From: JANQGG01 sp964642175
GTDB taxonomy: Bacteria; Bacteroidota; Chlorobiia; Chlorobiales; Chloroherpetonaceae
DNA: 64,000 nt
Assembly (NCBI GenBank): GCA_964642175.1
Contig: CAZXOK010000003.1
Location: forward strand, 1-64,000
Reading direction: 5' to 3'
Position numbers and translations under genes: made by a program. The notes beneath the pieces are model-generated. The model saw only the letters and a program-made list of their open reading frames with translations. It did not search any database and had not been told where the DNA came from. Below are positions 19,375-27,704 of the stretch, one piece after another. Each line of letters opens with the position of its first letter. Positions within the stretch are counted from its first letter, which is position 1.

Positions 19375-20721
19375 ATGAAGTTAAAGTTCATAATTTGTTT
19401 TATTGCCCTAAGCGTTCTTATTAATCCGGGATTTTCTTTTGCGCAATTTCAAACCCAGAAACCCTCAAACCTGTCTCCGGAAGATTGGCTGAAAGAAGCC
19501 ATTATTCTGAAACTTTCCATGGATGATCTTCAGGGAAGATGTTCATATGAGCAGATTCTTGAAAAACTTTCACGCCTGAAGCAATACGGGATCAATGTCT
19601 TGTATCTGCCAAAGTTGTTTGACTTTTCCTTTCAAAAAAAATCAAAACAAGACAACACATATCCTCTTCATCTGACACTTAAACCGGTTCATTCAACAAC
19701 AGACGCTGATAAACTAAAATCATTCATTAACAAAGTTAAACAAGCCGGATTTAAACTTATTCTTGAGTTTCCTGATTTATGCAGTGGCGTTAAACCTTAT
19801 CAGTTAGAGGAGTATGGCGATTATTTCAGGGAGTGCCCGGATAAAAAAGAAGCTTATACCCTGGATTTTTCCAAAGATATTGTAAGGATTGAAACCGGCA
19901 GGGCAATAAAGTCTATGATGGAAACCTATGCCATAGATGGATTTGGTTTTTTATCAATGCAGAAGCAGGAGATGCTTAAGGTTATGGATGTAGTTCATGA
20001 TTTGAGCCAAGACCATAACTTGGTAATCATTGCCCGGCATATGCCGTTTTCAAAGCAGGTTTCTAATGTATGTTTTTTACAACAAGCCACATCAGATGCG
20101 CTTAATGAGTGTTTGTTCAATCCAGCCAGTTTTGAACAATTCATAGAAACCTATCATGCTGAAATGGCCATAGATGCCAACTATGCAGTTTATCTTCGCC
20201 CAAATGAAATCAAGACATCTTTTCAGGTGCCACATAACGATCCTTTAACCCTGAAACGATTCAAGCTTAAAACAGTACTGGATTTCACCATGGGATCTCA
20301 TCATAAGCATGCGGTTGTGCCCATAATTACCAATGAAAATAAACTTGGGCAGTTATTTAAGGAAAGTTTATGCCTGAATCAAAGTGATGTATGGGAAAAT
20401 GAGCAAACTAAAACTTTTATGGATTTATACCTGAAGCTTGGGTTCATGCGACTTTCGCACAAGGTGTTCTTTAATGGCACTATGAAACGCATAAAAACAG
20501 CCAACGACAATCAACTTTTTGCATTTATCAGGGAAAATGATTCAGAAAAAAGTCTGGTGGTGGTTAATTTATTAGATAAGCCATTTACCGGCTACATGGA
20601 AGTTGATCAACAGGAAATGCTTCATGATTTCATGAACCTGGAAAAATTTCGGGCAACCAAAGACGGTAATATTAAAATCAGTTTAGATCGTTATGGTTAT
20701 TTGATTTACATCTATAATTAA
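19375..20721 (+). CDS. Secreted alpha-amylase-fold (GH13-like) protein lacking catalytic residues
   Basis: A 448-residue protein with a signal peptide (about 1-23, ending PGFSFAQ). Its layout follows a GH13 alpha-amylase barrel: KLSRLKQYGINVLYLP matches the usual first conserved block, and FKLILEFPDL the beta-3 region. YAIDGFGFLSM stands where GH13 enzymes have DGFRxD with the nucleophile; here Arg and Asp are Gly and Leu. NLVIIARHMP stands where the acid/base Glu is expected. VPHNDPLTLKRF may correspond to the NHDxxR block. A C-terminal beta-domain (LVVVNLLDKPFTGYME) is kept. It therefore probably binds rather than cuts a glucan, or has another role. It may be co-transcribed with the small gene 47 bases downstream. 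The fold call is from motif alignment by eye. Confidence 0.65.
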   Translation: MKLKFIICFIALSVLINPGFSFAQFQTQKPSNLSPEDWLKEAIILKLSMDDLQGRCSYEQILEKLSRLKQYGINVLYLPKLFDFSFQKKSKQDNTYPLHLTLKPVHSTTDADKLKSFINKVKQAGFKLILEFPDLCSGVKPYQLEEYGDYFRECPDKKEAYTLDFSKDIVRIETGRAIKSMMETYAIDGFGFLSMQKQEMLKVMDVVHDLSQDHNLVIIARHMPFSKQVSNVCFLQQATSDALNECLFNPASFEQFIETYHAEMAIDANYAVYLRPNEIKTSFQVPHNDPLTLKRFKLKTVLDFTMGSHHKHAVVPIITNENKLGQLFKESLCLNQSDVWENEQTKTFMDLYLKLGFMRLSHKVFFNGTMKRIKTANDNQLFAFIRENDSEKSLVVVNLLDKPFTGYMEVDQQEMLHDFMNLEKFRATKDGNIKISLDRYGYLIYIYN

Positions 20722-20768
20722 TAGCTATTGGAAGAGTATTGACAACTTATTGAGTATATAACGCCAGG

Positions 20769-21056
20769 ATGCGTCAACATTATTTATCAAAAGATATCAT
20801 AGAAAAATCATTTTTGGAGCACTATGCCTATGGCCATAATAATGAGTTTTATTTAACCGACTCATTTCATAACCTGTATGGTTTCTCAGACAATATTTTG
20901 AAGGAAAACTGTAAAAAATTAAAAGATGTTGCTGTGAGCCTGGTTCGGGCAGGCCTGATAAAAGGAGCAATTAACGAGTTTAATAAATCAGTTACGGTTA
21001 GTATTAATGGGATAACAAATGAGGGTAAAGCATATCTTCATTCACTGAACAATTAA
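20769..21056 (+). CDS. Small hypothetical protein, possibly winged-helix
   Basis: A 95-residue protein I do not recognise. It is charged and mostly helical, with a pattern (LKDVAVSLVRAGLIKGAINEF, then a short beta-like SVTVSINGITNEGKAYL) reminiscent of a small winged-helix domain in which the recognition helix is followed by a beta-wing and a final helix. It follows the amylase-fold gene by 47 bases on the same strand and ends at a strong terminator, so the two are likely co-transcribed. ATG start at 20769. Confidence 0.55.
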   Translation: MRQHYLSKDIIEKSFLEHYAYGHNNEFYLTDSFHNLYGFSDNILKENCKKLKDVAVSLVRAGLIKGAINEFNKSVTVSINGITNEGKAYLHSLNN

Positions 21057-21083
21057 AAAGCCAGAGTTTTTCTCTGGCTTTTT
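21055..21083 (+). terminator. Rho-independent terminator, bidirectional
   Basis: A perfect 12-base inverted repeat (AAAAAGCCAGAG / CTCTGGCTTTTT) with a five-T loop. It follows the small gene's stop and precedes the minus-strand beta-barrel gene's stop, so it can end transcription from both sides. Confidence 0.9.
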
Positions 21084-21091
21084 AGTTTCAA

Positions 21092-22450
21092 TCAGTTAGT
21101 GATAAACCGAGTGGATTCAGAACTAAAATTCATCTTTAAAATCTCAATCTGCAGCTCCTGTTCTCCTTCCGGATAACGCCAGGTTCTTACAGTTTCCAAC
21201 ATATCATTTTCAACCATACGAGCAATATTGGTTTCATGGAATGTTGAGACCAGAATACGAGCATCTTTGGTTGAGCCATCTCTGGCAATAGTAATACTAA
21301 AATACACCGAGCCTTGTAATTTGTTATCAATTTTACGGCCTTTGAAATAAATATCTACAAGTTCACGGCTGTTCTCGCCAATAATATTTTCAATTTCTGC
21401 ATAACGTGCAGCGGCATCATCACTAATCTCAGTTGGTTCTTCTTCAAAACTGTCGCTTTTATACAGATCGAATGATGTTCCAAATGTGAATGTCAGCCCG
21501 GCACTTACCATGTACGGACTATAATTGATATCAGAGTCGGATAGTTTAAAAACACCGATGGTTGGATTGTAGGCGGTTTCATCATCGCTATCGCCACCCG
21601 AAACCAGCATATGGTACATGACAGATAGTTGTAACCAGTCGAATGTCTGCCAGTTTAATCCACCTCCGGCATACGCGTAGCTTTCCCGGCTATAAGTAAA
21701 GTCGGGTAATTTGTTATCCAAAAAAGTAGAACCGTAGTATTCGACAAACAACTCAAAACTTGCAAACGGGATGTTAGCACCTACAGCGTATTCAAACCCA
21801 AGTTGAGCTTCACTGACTTCAGCAGTTTGGTTGGGTAACCTGGCAAAATCGGCATCGGTGGTCAGGTAAAACTTTGGCCCGATATTTACATGCAAGCCAC
21901 CACTTTCTTCTTTAAGAAGGTTATCGAAATAATATGAAAAGATCGCCATCGTCTGCAGGTCTAACGAACCGCTGCGCAATGGGAAAAATGGTGCGTTTAA
22001 CTCCGGTTGGAGAGGCAGAAAAATGGTGGTTAAAATGCCAAGTTCAAGATTTTCGGTAAATAATTCAATAGATCCGAATTTACCACTCAAGCGAACTTCG
22101 TTCAGAAAGTCATTATCAATACCTGAGCCTTCATTAGGAAAGGCACTTTCCAGAATCGTAGTCCCAACACTAAGTGAAAAATGTTTACTGATACCGTAAT
22201 CAAAAGTTAAATCAGAGTTGTAAATTTTCAGATCTTCGGCTTGTCCACCTTTTTGAGGATTCAGATAATCACCCGACTTTGTAAAGCCAGAACCGCTGAA
22301 TGTAATGCTGAACAGTCCGGGTCTTAAATTATGGGCTTCCTGAGTGAAAAAAAGTCTATTCCCTGCAGAAAGAGGGGATTGTGCAGCAGCAATACTCGAG
22401 GCCGTGATTGTTAAAAAAAACAATAAACTTGCCAGTAGGTTTTTTAACAT
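21092..22450 (-). CDS. Outer-membrane beta-barrel protein fused to a TonB/AgmX C-terminal-like domain
   Basis: A 452-residue exported protein. Signal peptide about 1-23 (ends IAAAQS). Residues about 30-325 show alternating amphipathic strands ending in aromatics (YAVGANIPFASFELFVEYYG, MVSAGLTFTFGTS), as in outer-membrane barrels. A linker rich in Glu and Asp is followed at about 345-450 by a domain like the C-terminal domain of TonB/AgmX proteins (GSVYFSITIARDGSTKDARI, then ETVRTWRYPEG). TonB-type C-terminal domains usually sit in periplasmic, inner-membrane-anchored proteins; on a barrel protein it is odd. It stands alone between the terminator and the mlaD operon. Confidence 0.65.
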   Translation of the reverse strand: MLKNLLASLLFFLTITASSIAAAQSPLSAGNRLFFTQEAHNLRPGLFSITFSGSGFTKSGDYLNPQKGGQAEDLKIYNSDLTFDYGISKHFSLSVGTTILESAFPNEGSGIDNDFLNEVRLSGKFGSIELFTENLELGILTTIFLPLQPELNAPFFPLRSGSLDLQTMAIFSYYFDNLLKEESGGLHVNIGPKFYLTTDADFARLPNQTAEVSEAQLGFEYAVGANIPFASFELFVEYYGSTFLDNKLPDFTYSRESYAYAGGGLNWQTFDWLQLSVMYHMLVSGGDSDDETAYNPTIGVFKLSDSDINYSPYMVSAGLTFTFGTSFDLYKSDSFEEEPTEISDDAAARYAEIENIIGENSRELVDIYFKGRKIDNKLQGSVYFSITIARDGSTKDARILVSTFHETNIARMVENDMLETVRTWRYPEGEQELQIEILKMNFSSESTRFITN

Positions 22451-22600
22451 AGGATTAAACTTTTAGGAATCAAACGGCAATCGACTCTTGATGGATCTAT
22501 GCCTTTAGTTTTTTATAATGGATTTGGAAAAACGCCCTAAAATATAGGACTCTCGCAGAGATAAAACAAACAAACTCTAAGGGGTGCTAATTTAGTTAAG

Positions 22601-23488
22601 TTAAAAAATATTCAACTTGATTTTAATGCCCTGATCCTGGCCTAATTTTAATACCGAATCGAGGTTGGCAATGGTTCGATCGAGTTTGTACATGAATAAA
22701 CTGTCGTTAAGAATTTTCCCGGCCAGAGTTGATTGATTGGTTTTCAGGGTATTGGAGATATCTTTTAAAGATAAGATCAGTTCATTTGCGTTTTCAACGG
22801 TTATGGTAGTCTGGTTTAATGTGGTTTTAAGTTCAGGCCCCAGGTCCTCAGTGAGGTTGTGAATAGACTCAAGTGTGGAGTCGACCTTATTAACCAAAGC
22901 TTTAATATCAACATCCCGAAAAGAACGGCCCACCGATATCAGATCACCGGAAACCACGCGCATATTCCGAACCGTGATTTTTAAATCGTTTTGCAGAGCC
23001 TGGTCGCCAAGCAGGCCATTGGCATTCTTGAGTGTAAGGTGGAGTTCGCGAGCCAGTAAGCTCAGCGAGTCGAGCGCTTCGCCTGCATAACCAACCAATT
23101 GGGGCACATCGGCAACGAACTCTCCTTGCAATACGGCCTCACTTTGTAACTCGGGATAATTATCCGTACCAGTTGTAAGTTCTATTTTTTTTCCGGTCAT
23201 TAATTCAAGCATCATAAGCCTGGCTGTTGCATTTTCATACAATACCACATCATCGGAAAGCTGCAATGTGGTTTTTACATGGCCGCTTTCAAGTTCCATG
23301 GTCTTAACCTTGCCTTTTTTTACACCATTTACAGTAACCACCGACCCGATCTCAAGACCACTGACATTATTAAACAGGACATGAACCTGCTTGGCATTGG
23401 GTTCAAAATCTTTTACCCAAAGCAGTGCAACACTTAAAATGATAGCTGATGCCAGAACCGTAAGCCCGACTTTTATTTCATGTTTCAT
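22601..23488 (-). CDS. MCE/MlaD-family lipid transport protein
   Basis: A 295-residue protein with one N-terminal membrane helix (about 6-24), an MCE domain (about 38-115: VHVLFNNVSGLEIGSVVTVNG is typical), then a long helical region with repeated heptads to the C-terminus. MlaD-like proteins form periplasmic hexamers that shuttle phospholipid between membranes and are normally encoded with an ABC permease (MlaE) and ATPase (MlaF). Neither partner is adjacent here. It is the last gene of the menA-Nudix-SIMPL-xer run, 15 bases after xer. Confidence 0.9.
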   Translation of the reverse strand: MKHEIKVGLTVLASAIILSVALLWVKDFEPNAKQVHVLFNNVSGLEIGSVVTVNGVKKGKVKTMELESGHVKTTLQLSDDVVLYENATARLMMLELMTGKKIELTTGTDNYPELQSEAVLQGEFVADVPQLVGYAGEALDSLSLLARELHLTLKNANGLLGDQALQNDLKITVRNMRVVSGDLISVGRSFRDVDIKALVNKVDSTLESIHNLTEDLGPELKTTLNQTTITVENANELILSLKDISNTLKTNQSTLAGKILNDSLFMYKLDRTIANLDSVLKLGQDQGIKIKLNIF

Positions 23489-23503
23489 GAACCAAATAAA
23501 AAA

Positions 23504-24418
23504 TTAACCCCTCGGATGAAAGGTTTTATGAACTTCTTTTAAGTACCCCCGATCAATATGGGTGTATATCTGAGTTGCTTTTATTGAGCGATGCCCAAGC
23601 ATTTCCTGAACAGATCTCAGGTCAGCGCCCCCTTCAAGTAAATGCGTCGCAAACGAGTGACGCAGAGTATGCGGGCTGACCCGGGCCTGAATCCCGGCTT
23701 GTGTAGCATGGTCCCGCACAATATTAAAGATAGACATGCGGGAGAGTTTTCTCCCACGGGCATTTAAAAACAAGTAATCCTCGGAGTATTTATTTGCCAA
23801 CCCTACGCGGCACTCCACCAGATATTTATTTACCCATTCTATAGCTGATTGGCCTACAGGCACTAACCGCTCTTTTGCACCTTTACCAAACACTCTTGCA
23901 AAACCCGCTTCAAAATAAAGGTTTTCCTGCTTAAGCTCAACTGCCTCGCTTACACGAATGCCGGTAGCATATAGCATTTCCAGAATCGCTTTATCTCGCA
24001 GCTGAAATTTGGATGATCTTTCTTGTTGACGCAACGGTTCATTTAATAGCAATTCCACATCATGAAAACTCAGAACCGTGGGTAAGTATCGGCCCAACTT
24101 TGGTAGCGTGATCTCTTGAGAGACATTTCTTGAAGTGATTTTTTCCAGAAATAAATACTTATGAAAACTTCGAATGGCTGAAATATTTCGTGAAATGGAA
24201 GAAGGTTCCATTCCTACTTCCGAAAGCTCTCTTACAAATGCACGAATGTGCTCAAAGTCAATTTTTTCAAGTGATGTGAGCCGTTGGTTGATAAATGTCA
24301 GGTAACGCATAAGATCGTGCCGGTAACTTACCTTGGTGTTTTCAGACAGATTTCTTTCAAGTCGCAAATGATGCAGAAAAAGTTTGAGTTGGCGCTGAAA
24401 TTCCGGCTCTAAAGTCAT
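23504..24418 (-). CDS. Tyrosine recombinase XerC/XerD type
   Basis: About 304 residues, the usual length for the chromosome-dimer recombinases. The N-terminal SAM-like core-binding domain (about 10-95, LRLERNLSENTKVSY) precedes the catalytic domain. Catalytic residues visible: Arg in GIRVSEAVEL, Lys in FGKGAKERLV, His and Arg in SPHTLRHSFATHL, His in MLGHRSIKATQ, and Tyr in QIYTHID. The frame can begin at GTG (24421) or ATG (24418); I chose ATG. It is embedded in a housekeeping-type operon, not next to an integrated element. I cannot tell XerC from XerD from sequence alone. Confidence 0.93.
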   Translation of the reverse strand: MTLEPEFQRQLKLFLHHLRLERNLSENTKVSYRHDLMRYLTFINQRLTSLEKIDFEHIRAFVRELSEVGMEPSSISRNISAIRSFHKYLFLEKITSRNVSQEITLPKLGRYLPTVLSFHDVELLLNEPLRQQERSSKFQLRDKAILEMLYATGIRVSEAVELKQENLYFEAGFARVFGKGAKERLVPVGQSAIEWVNKYLVECRVGLANKYSEDYLFLNARGRKLSRMSIFNIVRDHATQAGIQARVSPHTLRHSFATHLLEGGADLRSVQEMLGHRSIKATQIYTHIDRGYLKEVHKTFHPRG

Positions 24419-24442
24419 CACAATCGTTAGTATCAGGAGAGA

Positions 24443-25174
24443 TTAGTCTTCCAAAAAATATGTTAAAGTAGTCACCACACGAACTTTCTTGTAATACTCA
24501 TTTTCTTCCATAATTCCCGGTACCTGGTTTCTTGGCAAAATCACAAAAACACCCTGGTTGGCATACCGGATACCACCCAGCCGGCTTTGGGAATCTTTGG
24601 CAAATTGTTCGGCCGATTGCCGGGCATTTGCTGTAGCTTCGGCAATCATTTCGGGTTTGATCTGGCTGAGCCCGGTAAAGATGTATATTGGGCTGCTTTG
24701 CGGGCCATAGTTAGAGGCTAGTACCACACCCCGGTCCACCAACTGGCTGATTTTTTGACTGGCTTTTTTCAAAAGTAACGGTTCATTGGTACGAACAATA
24801 ATGGATTGAGTGATGATATACCTGCTTTTAACATAACCGGTGTTGTATTGGTTGGCTAAGCGATCGGTAACTTCAAGTTTTTGTAGCTCAATCCATGAGG
24901 AGTCTATGCCATTTTCTATGAGAAATGCCGTGACTTTCTTCAGGCTTTCCTTGATTTTCACCTGCGCCCGGGAAAGATTGTCGTCGGTGGAAACAAACTT
25001 GATTGGCCAAAATCCGATATCGGATTCAACGTCCCGCTCCGAAACGCCTTTTACGACTACTTGCCGGTTAGCCAGGCGGCTTTCTGTAAATCCTTTGCCG
25101 ATAAACCAACCACTAATTGAAAGACCTAATGCCACTACCAAAGCAGAAAGGATCGTGTTTTTTGAGTCCATCAT
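24443..25174 (-). CDS. SIMPL domain (DUF541) protein
   Basis: A 243-residue protein with an N-terminal membrane anchor or uncleaved signal (about 10-27) and a SIMPL domain. It is recognised from VVVKGVSERDVESDIGFW, the helical ARVKIKESLKKVTAF-type segment, and the Q-rich TGYVKSRYIITQSIIVRTNE strand region. SIMPL proteins are periplasmic or envelope proteins of uncertain role. Its start overlaps the Nudix gene's stop by four bases (ATGA), indicating translational coupling. Confidence 0.85.
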   Translation of the reverse strand: MMDSKNTILSALVVALGLSISGWFIGKGFTESRLANRQVVVKGVSERDVESDIGFWPIKFVSTDDNLSRAQVKIKESLKKVTAFLIENGIDSSWIELQKLEVTDRLANQYNTGYVKSRYIITQSIIVRTNEPLLLKKASQKISQLVDRGVVLASNYGPQSSPIYIFTGLSQIKPEMIAEATANARQSAEQFAKDSQSRLGGIRYANQGVFVILPRNQVPGIMEENEYYKKVRVVTTLTYFLED

Positions 25175-25695
25175 CTTGTAGAATTTGGGGTTAAAGATTG
25201 AGCTGAAGCCATTAAAGATAAAGCTTTTTTAACAGAAGGAAATCCAATTTCATCCGGATTGATCTCATCGGGGCCCAGCAAAACCAGCTCCGATATTTCA
25301 GACACCTCAAACCACTCAGGCATTGTTAATAAAGGAGCTGTAAAGATGATATCGCAAGTAGGATAGGTAATGTTTTTATAGACATAGCTGTTAGTAGCCG
25401 TCCCGAGATATTTTAATTCCAGGTTTCGGATTTTGAGTTCTTCGTATAGCTCTCTATGGAGGGCTTCTTCGGCGTTTTCATTCGGATCAACAAAACCTCC
25501 GGGACAGTCGAGCTTTCCCATTGCCGGGTCTTTTGCACGTCTGGCAAACAGGATTTTATGATTAAGTGTTAATACACACATGACTGCTGCGGCCGGATTT
25601 TGATAATACACCCAGCCACAATGCCGGCACGAGTATTTTTTCAGGTCATCAAATTCAATTGCTTCCGATTGGCATACCGGACAAAATTTAAACAT
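25171..25695 (-). CDS. Nudix hydrolase with N-terminal zinc ribbon
   Basis: A 174-residue protein. A zinc ribbon (CPVC and CRHC, residues about 5-24) precedes a Nudix domain whose Nudix box is GGFVDPNENAEEALHRELYE, with EELKIRN following. This is the ADP-ribose/NADH pyrophosphatase-like layout, but the protein is shorter than NudC (about 260). The exact nucleotide substrate cannot be given. It is the second gene of the menA operon (10 bases after menA) and overlaps the SIMPL gene by four bases. Confidence 0.88.
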   Translation of the reverse strand: MFKFCPVCQSEAIEFDDLKKYSCRHCGWVYYQNPAAAVMCVLTLNHKILFARRAKDPAMGKLDCPGGFVDPNENAEEALHRELYEELKIRNLELKYLGTATNSYVYKNITYPTCDIIFTAPLLTMPEWFEVSEISELVLLGPDEINPDEIGFPSVKKALSLMASAQSLTPNSTR

Positions 25696-25705
25696 AAACG
25701 CATTT

Positions 25706-26638
25706 TTATAAGGCTAACAAGATTCCCCAACCTACTAAAAATAATAAGGAAAATCCCAGGTGTATCTGAACATTAATGCCGGCAGCCGGTTTTAAGCCAT
25801 CAGGATCTTCATGGTTTTTCAGAACAATACCAGCCACTTTTGGAAATAGTAACACATAAGGTACCAGGCTGATAAGCAACGGCCAGCCATTTTCTACAAA
25901 CATCAGTGCTAAAACAACAACATTGGTCATTAAAATCAATTGAACAATCACATACAACACACCAGCGGCTTTTGGTCCGGCTTTCACTGCTACGCCATGC
26001 TTACCGGTTTCATCGTCGGCAGGACGGTCGATCAATTGACCAATCAACAAAATTGAGGTGGTGCTCAGGCCGGTAATTGGCATTGCTGCCAGAACAGCCG
26101 GTTCATAACCCACATCCTGGCTAACAGCAGCTACCATAATTGCCATCGGGCCAAAGGCAAACCATACCGAAACTTCTCCCCAGCCTACATAGGCCAGCTT
26201 AAAGGGCTCGGCGGTGTAATACTTACTGAAAAAGGCTGAAAATATATACAGTCCCCAAAGCGTGATCCACAATTCCTGACTGACGACAGCCATCAGGCCA
26301 ATGGTAGTTAGCAGTGCCACCACCAAACTCCAGCGGGCAATGGCAAACATTTTTGGTTCCAAATGCGGAAAATCAACAATCGTACCAGATCCACCGCTAA
26401 ATTCGTTTCGATGTATATTAATGCGGTCGGTTCCTTGTTTTGTATCGTAGATATCATTATACACATTAGTGGCCGCATGCAAGGCAATACCCATGATGAT
26501 AACTAACGCAAAACCAATGATATTGAATTCACCTGAAACATACACAGCTAAAAGTGTTCCGGAGAGTAACGGTGAGAGAATTGAAGAAAGAAACGGTGCT
26601 CGAATCATTTGAGAAAACCCGGGTTCTTTTGTAGACAT
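25706..26638 (-). CDS. menA: UbiA-superfamily prenyltransferase, MenA type
   Basis: A 310-residue integral membrane enzyme with about eight helices. The two aspartate-rich motifs of UbiA enzymes are present: NVYNDIYDTKQGTD (about 60-73) and GQLIDRPADDETGK (about 208-221), which bind Mg-prenyl diphosphate. The spacing fits MenA, which prenylates 1,4-dihydroxy-2-naphthoate on the way to menaquinone. MenA is the likeliest assignment; another aromatic acceptor is possible, particularly as the divergent neighbour looks like a tocopherol cyclase. It heads a run of five minus-strand genes. Confidence 0.85.
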   Translation of the reverse strand: MSTKEPGFSQMIRAPFLSSILSPLLSGTLLAVYVSGEFNIIGFALVIIMGIALHAATNVYNDIYDTKQGTDRINIHRNEFSGGSGTIVDFPHLEPKMFAIARWSLVVALLTTIGLMAVVSQELWITLWGLYIFSAFFSKYYTAEPFKLAYVGWGEVSVWFAFGPMAIMVAAVSQDVGYEPAVLAAMPITGLSTTSILLIGQLIDRPADDETGKHGVAVKAGPKAAGVLYVIVQLILMTNVVVLALMFVENGWPLLISLVPYVLLFPKVAGIVLKNHEDPDGLKPAAGINVQIHLGFSLLFLVGWGILLAL

Positions 26639-26712
26639 GTTAGATGTGGTTTAAGGGTTTAAGGGTTTAAAGGTATGGTTATTTTATAAACTAATTTAAA
26701 AACAGAAACCTA

Positions 26713-27702
26713 ATGTTTGAGCAATTCAAAAATATTTATAAACCTGAATTATACCATGGGCACGACAGTAAACCACCATTTTTTGAAGGTTGGTTTTTTA
26801 AACTCGTAGATCAAACCCAAACTAACATCTATGCCATTATACCCGGAGTGTTTTTAGCTGAAAACCAATCTGAAAGTCATGCATTTATTCAGGTTTTACA
26901 AGGGCATACAGGACTTAGCGATTACATCCGTTTTCCTCTTTCACAATTTAACTCAAATGAGTCTGAATTCCTTATTACCCTTGGAAATAATGAATTCAGT
27001 TCAACAGGGCTTTCAGTTGATTTAAAAGGTGAAAAGCTGGCTTTAAAAGGAACACTTGAATTCCAAAACACGTATCCCTGGCCGGTTGAGTGGTTTAGTC
27101 CCGGTGTGATGGGTCCCTATGCTTTTGCCCCCTTTATGCAATGTTATCACGGGGTGCTGAGTATGAACCATTCGTTAGAGGGAGAGCTAAAAGTCAATGA
27201 TCAGCAGGTGGATTTTAGCGGCGGGCTGGGCTACATCGAAAAAGACTGGGGCCGCTCATTCCCAAGCGCATATATTTGGGCGCAATGCAACCATTTCGAA
27301 ACACCCGGTGTGAGCCTCATGATCAGTGTGGCCAACATTCCCTGGCTAACCGGCGCTTTCAGGGGGTTCCTGGCCGGATTTCTTCTGGATGGCACCTTGT
27401 ACCGTTTCACAACCTATACCGGGGCAGAGCTGAGGAAAGTAGCAATTGATGAGTCCAGAATTGAGATCAGCCTGGAGCAGAAAGATACTCGCCTGGATAT
27501 CGTGATTGAGCAGAAAACTTCAGGTATGCTGCATGGCCCTTACGAAGCCCAGATGGCCAAGAAAGTTACCGAAAGCCTCGATTCTGAAATGCATGTTCAA
27601 TTTACCAAAAATGGGAATACAGTGTTTAAGGGGACAGGAAAAGCATGCGGATTAGACGTAAATGGAAATATGCCCGAAATCTTACTGGATAACACCAATT
27701 AA
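26713..27702 (+). CDS. Tocopherol cyclase-like protein
   Basis: A 329-residue protein resembling the tocopherol cyclase family (Pfam Tocopherol_cycl). Visible marks are FFEGWFFKLVDQ near residue 25, PWPVEWFSPGVMGPYAF, and GYIEKDWGRSFPSAYIWAQ at about 175. There is no signal peptide. Plant VTE1 closes the chromanol ring of tocopherols; bacterial homologues outside cyanobacteria have mostly unknown roles. The gene is divergent from a UbiA-type prenyltransferase, making a quinol cyclisation role plausible but unproven. It is convergent with hypE, with only two bases between the stops. Confidence 0.8.
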   Translation: MFEQFKNIYKPELYHGHDSKPPFFEGWFFKLVDQTQTNIYAIIPGVFLAENQSESHAFIQVLQGHTGLSDYIRFPLSQFNSNESEFLITLGNNEFSSTGLSVDLKGEKLALKGTLEFQNTYPWPVEWFSPGVMGPYAFAPFMQCYHGVLSMNHSLEGELKVNDQQVDFSGGLGYIEKDWGRSFPSAYIWAQCNHFETPGVSLMISVANIPWLTGAFRGFLAGFLLDGTLYRFTTYTGAELRKVAIDESRIEISLEQKDTRLDIVIEQKTSGMLHGPYEAQMAKKVTESLDSEMHVQFTKNGNTVFKGTGKACGLDVNGNMPEILLDNTN

Positions 27703-27704
27703 AA

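Noticed and set aside
23504..24418. Xer gene as the integrase of a mobile element
   Set aside because: Its length, motifs and tight operon with menA, SIMPL and mlaD genes fit a chromosomal Xer; no attachment sites or cargo genes flank it.
26645..26673. Telomere-like repeats (TTTAAGGG) as a structured element
   Set aside because: Only about three imperfect copies; probably chance in an AT-rich gap. It is mentioned under the MenA/cyclase finding only.
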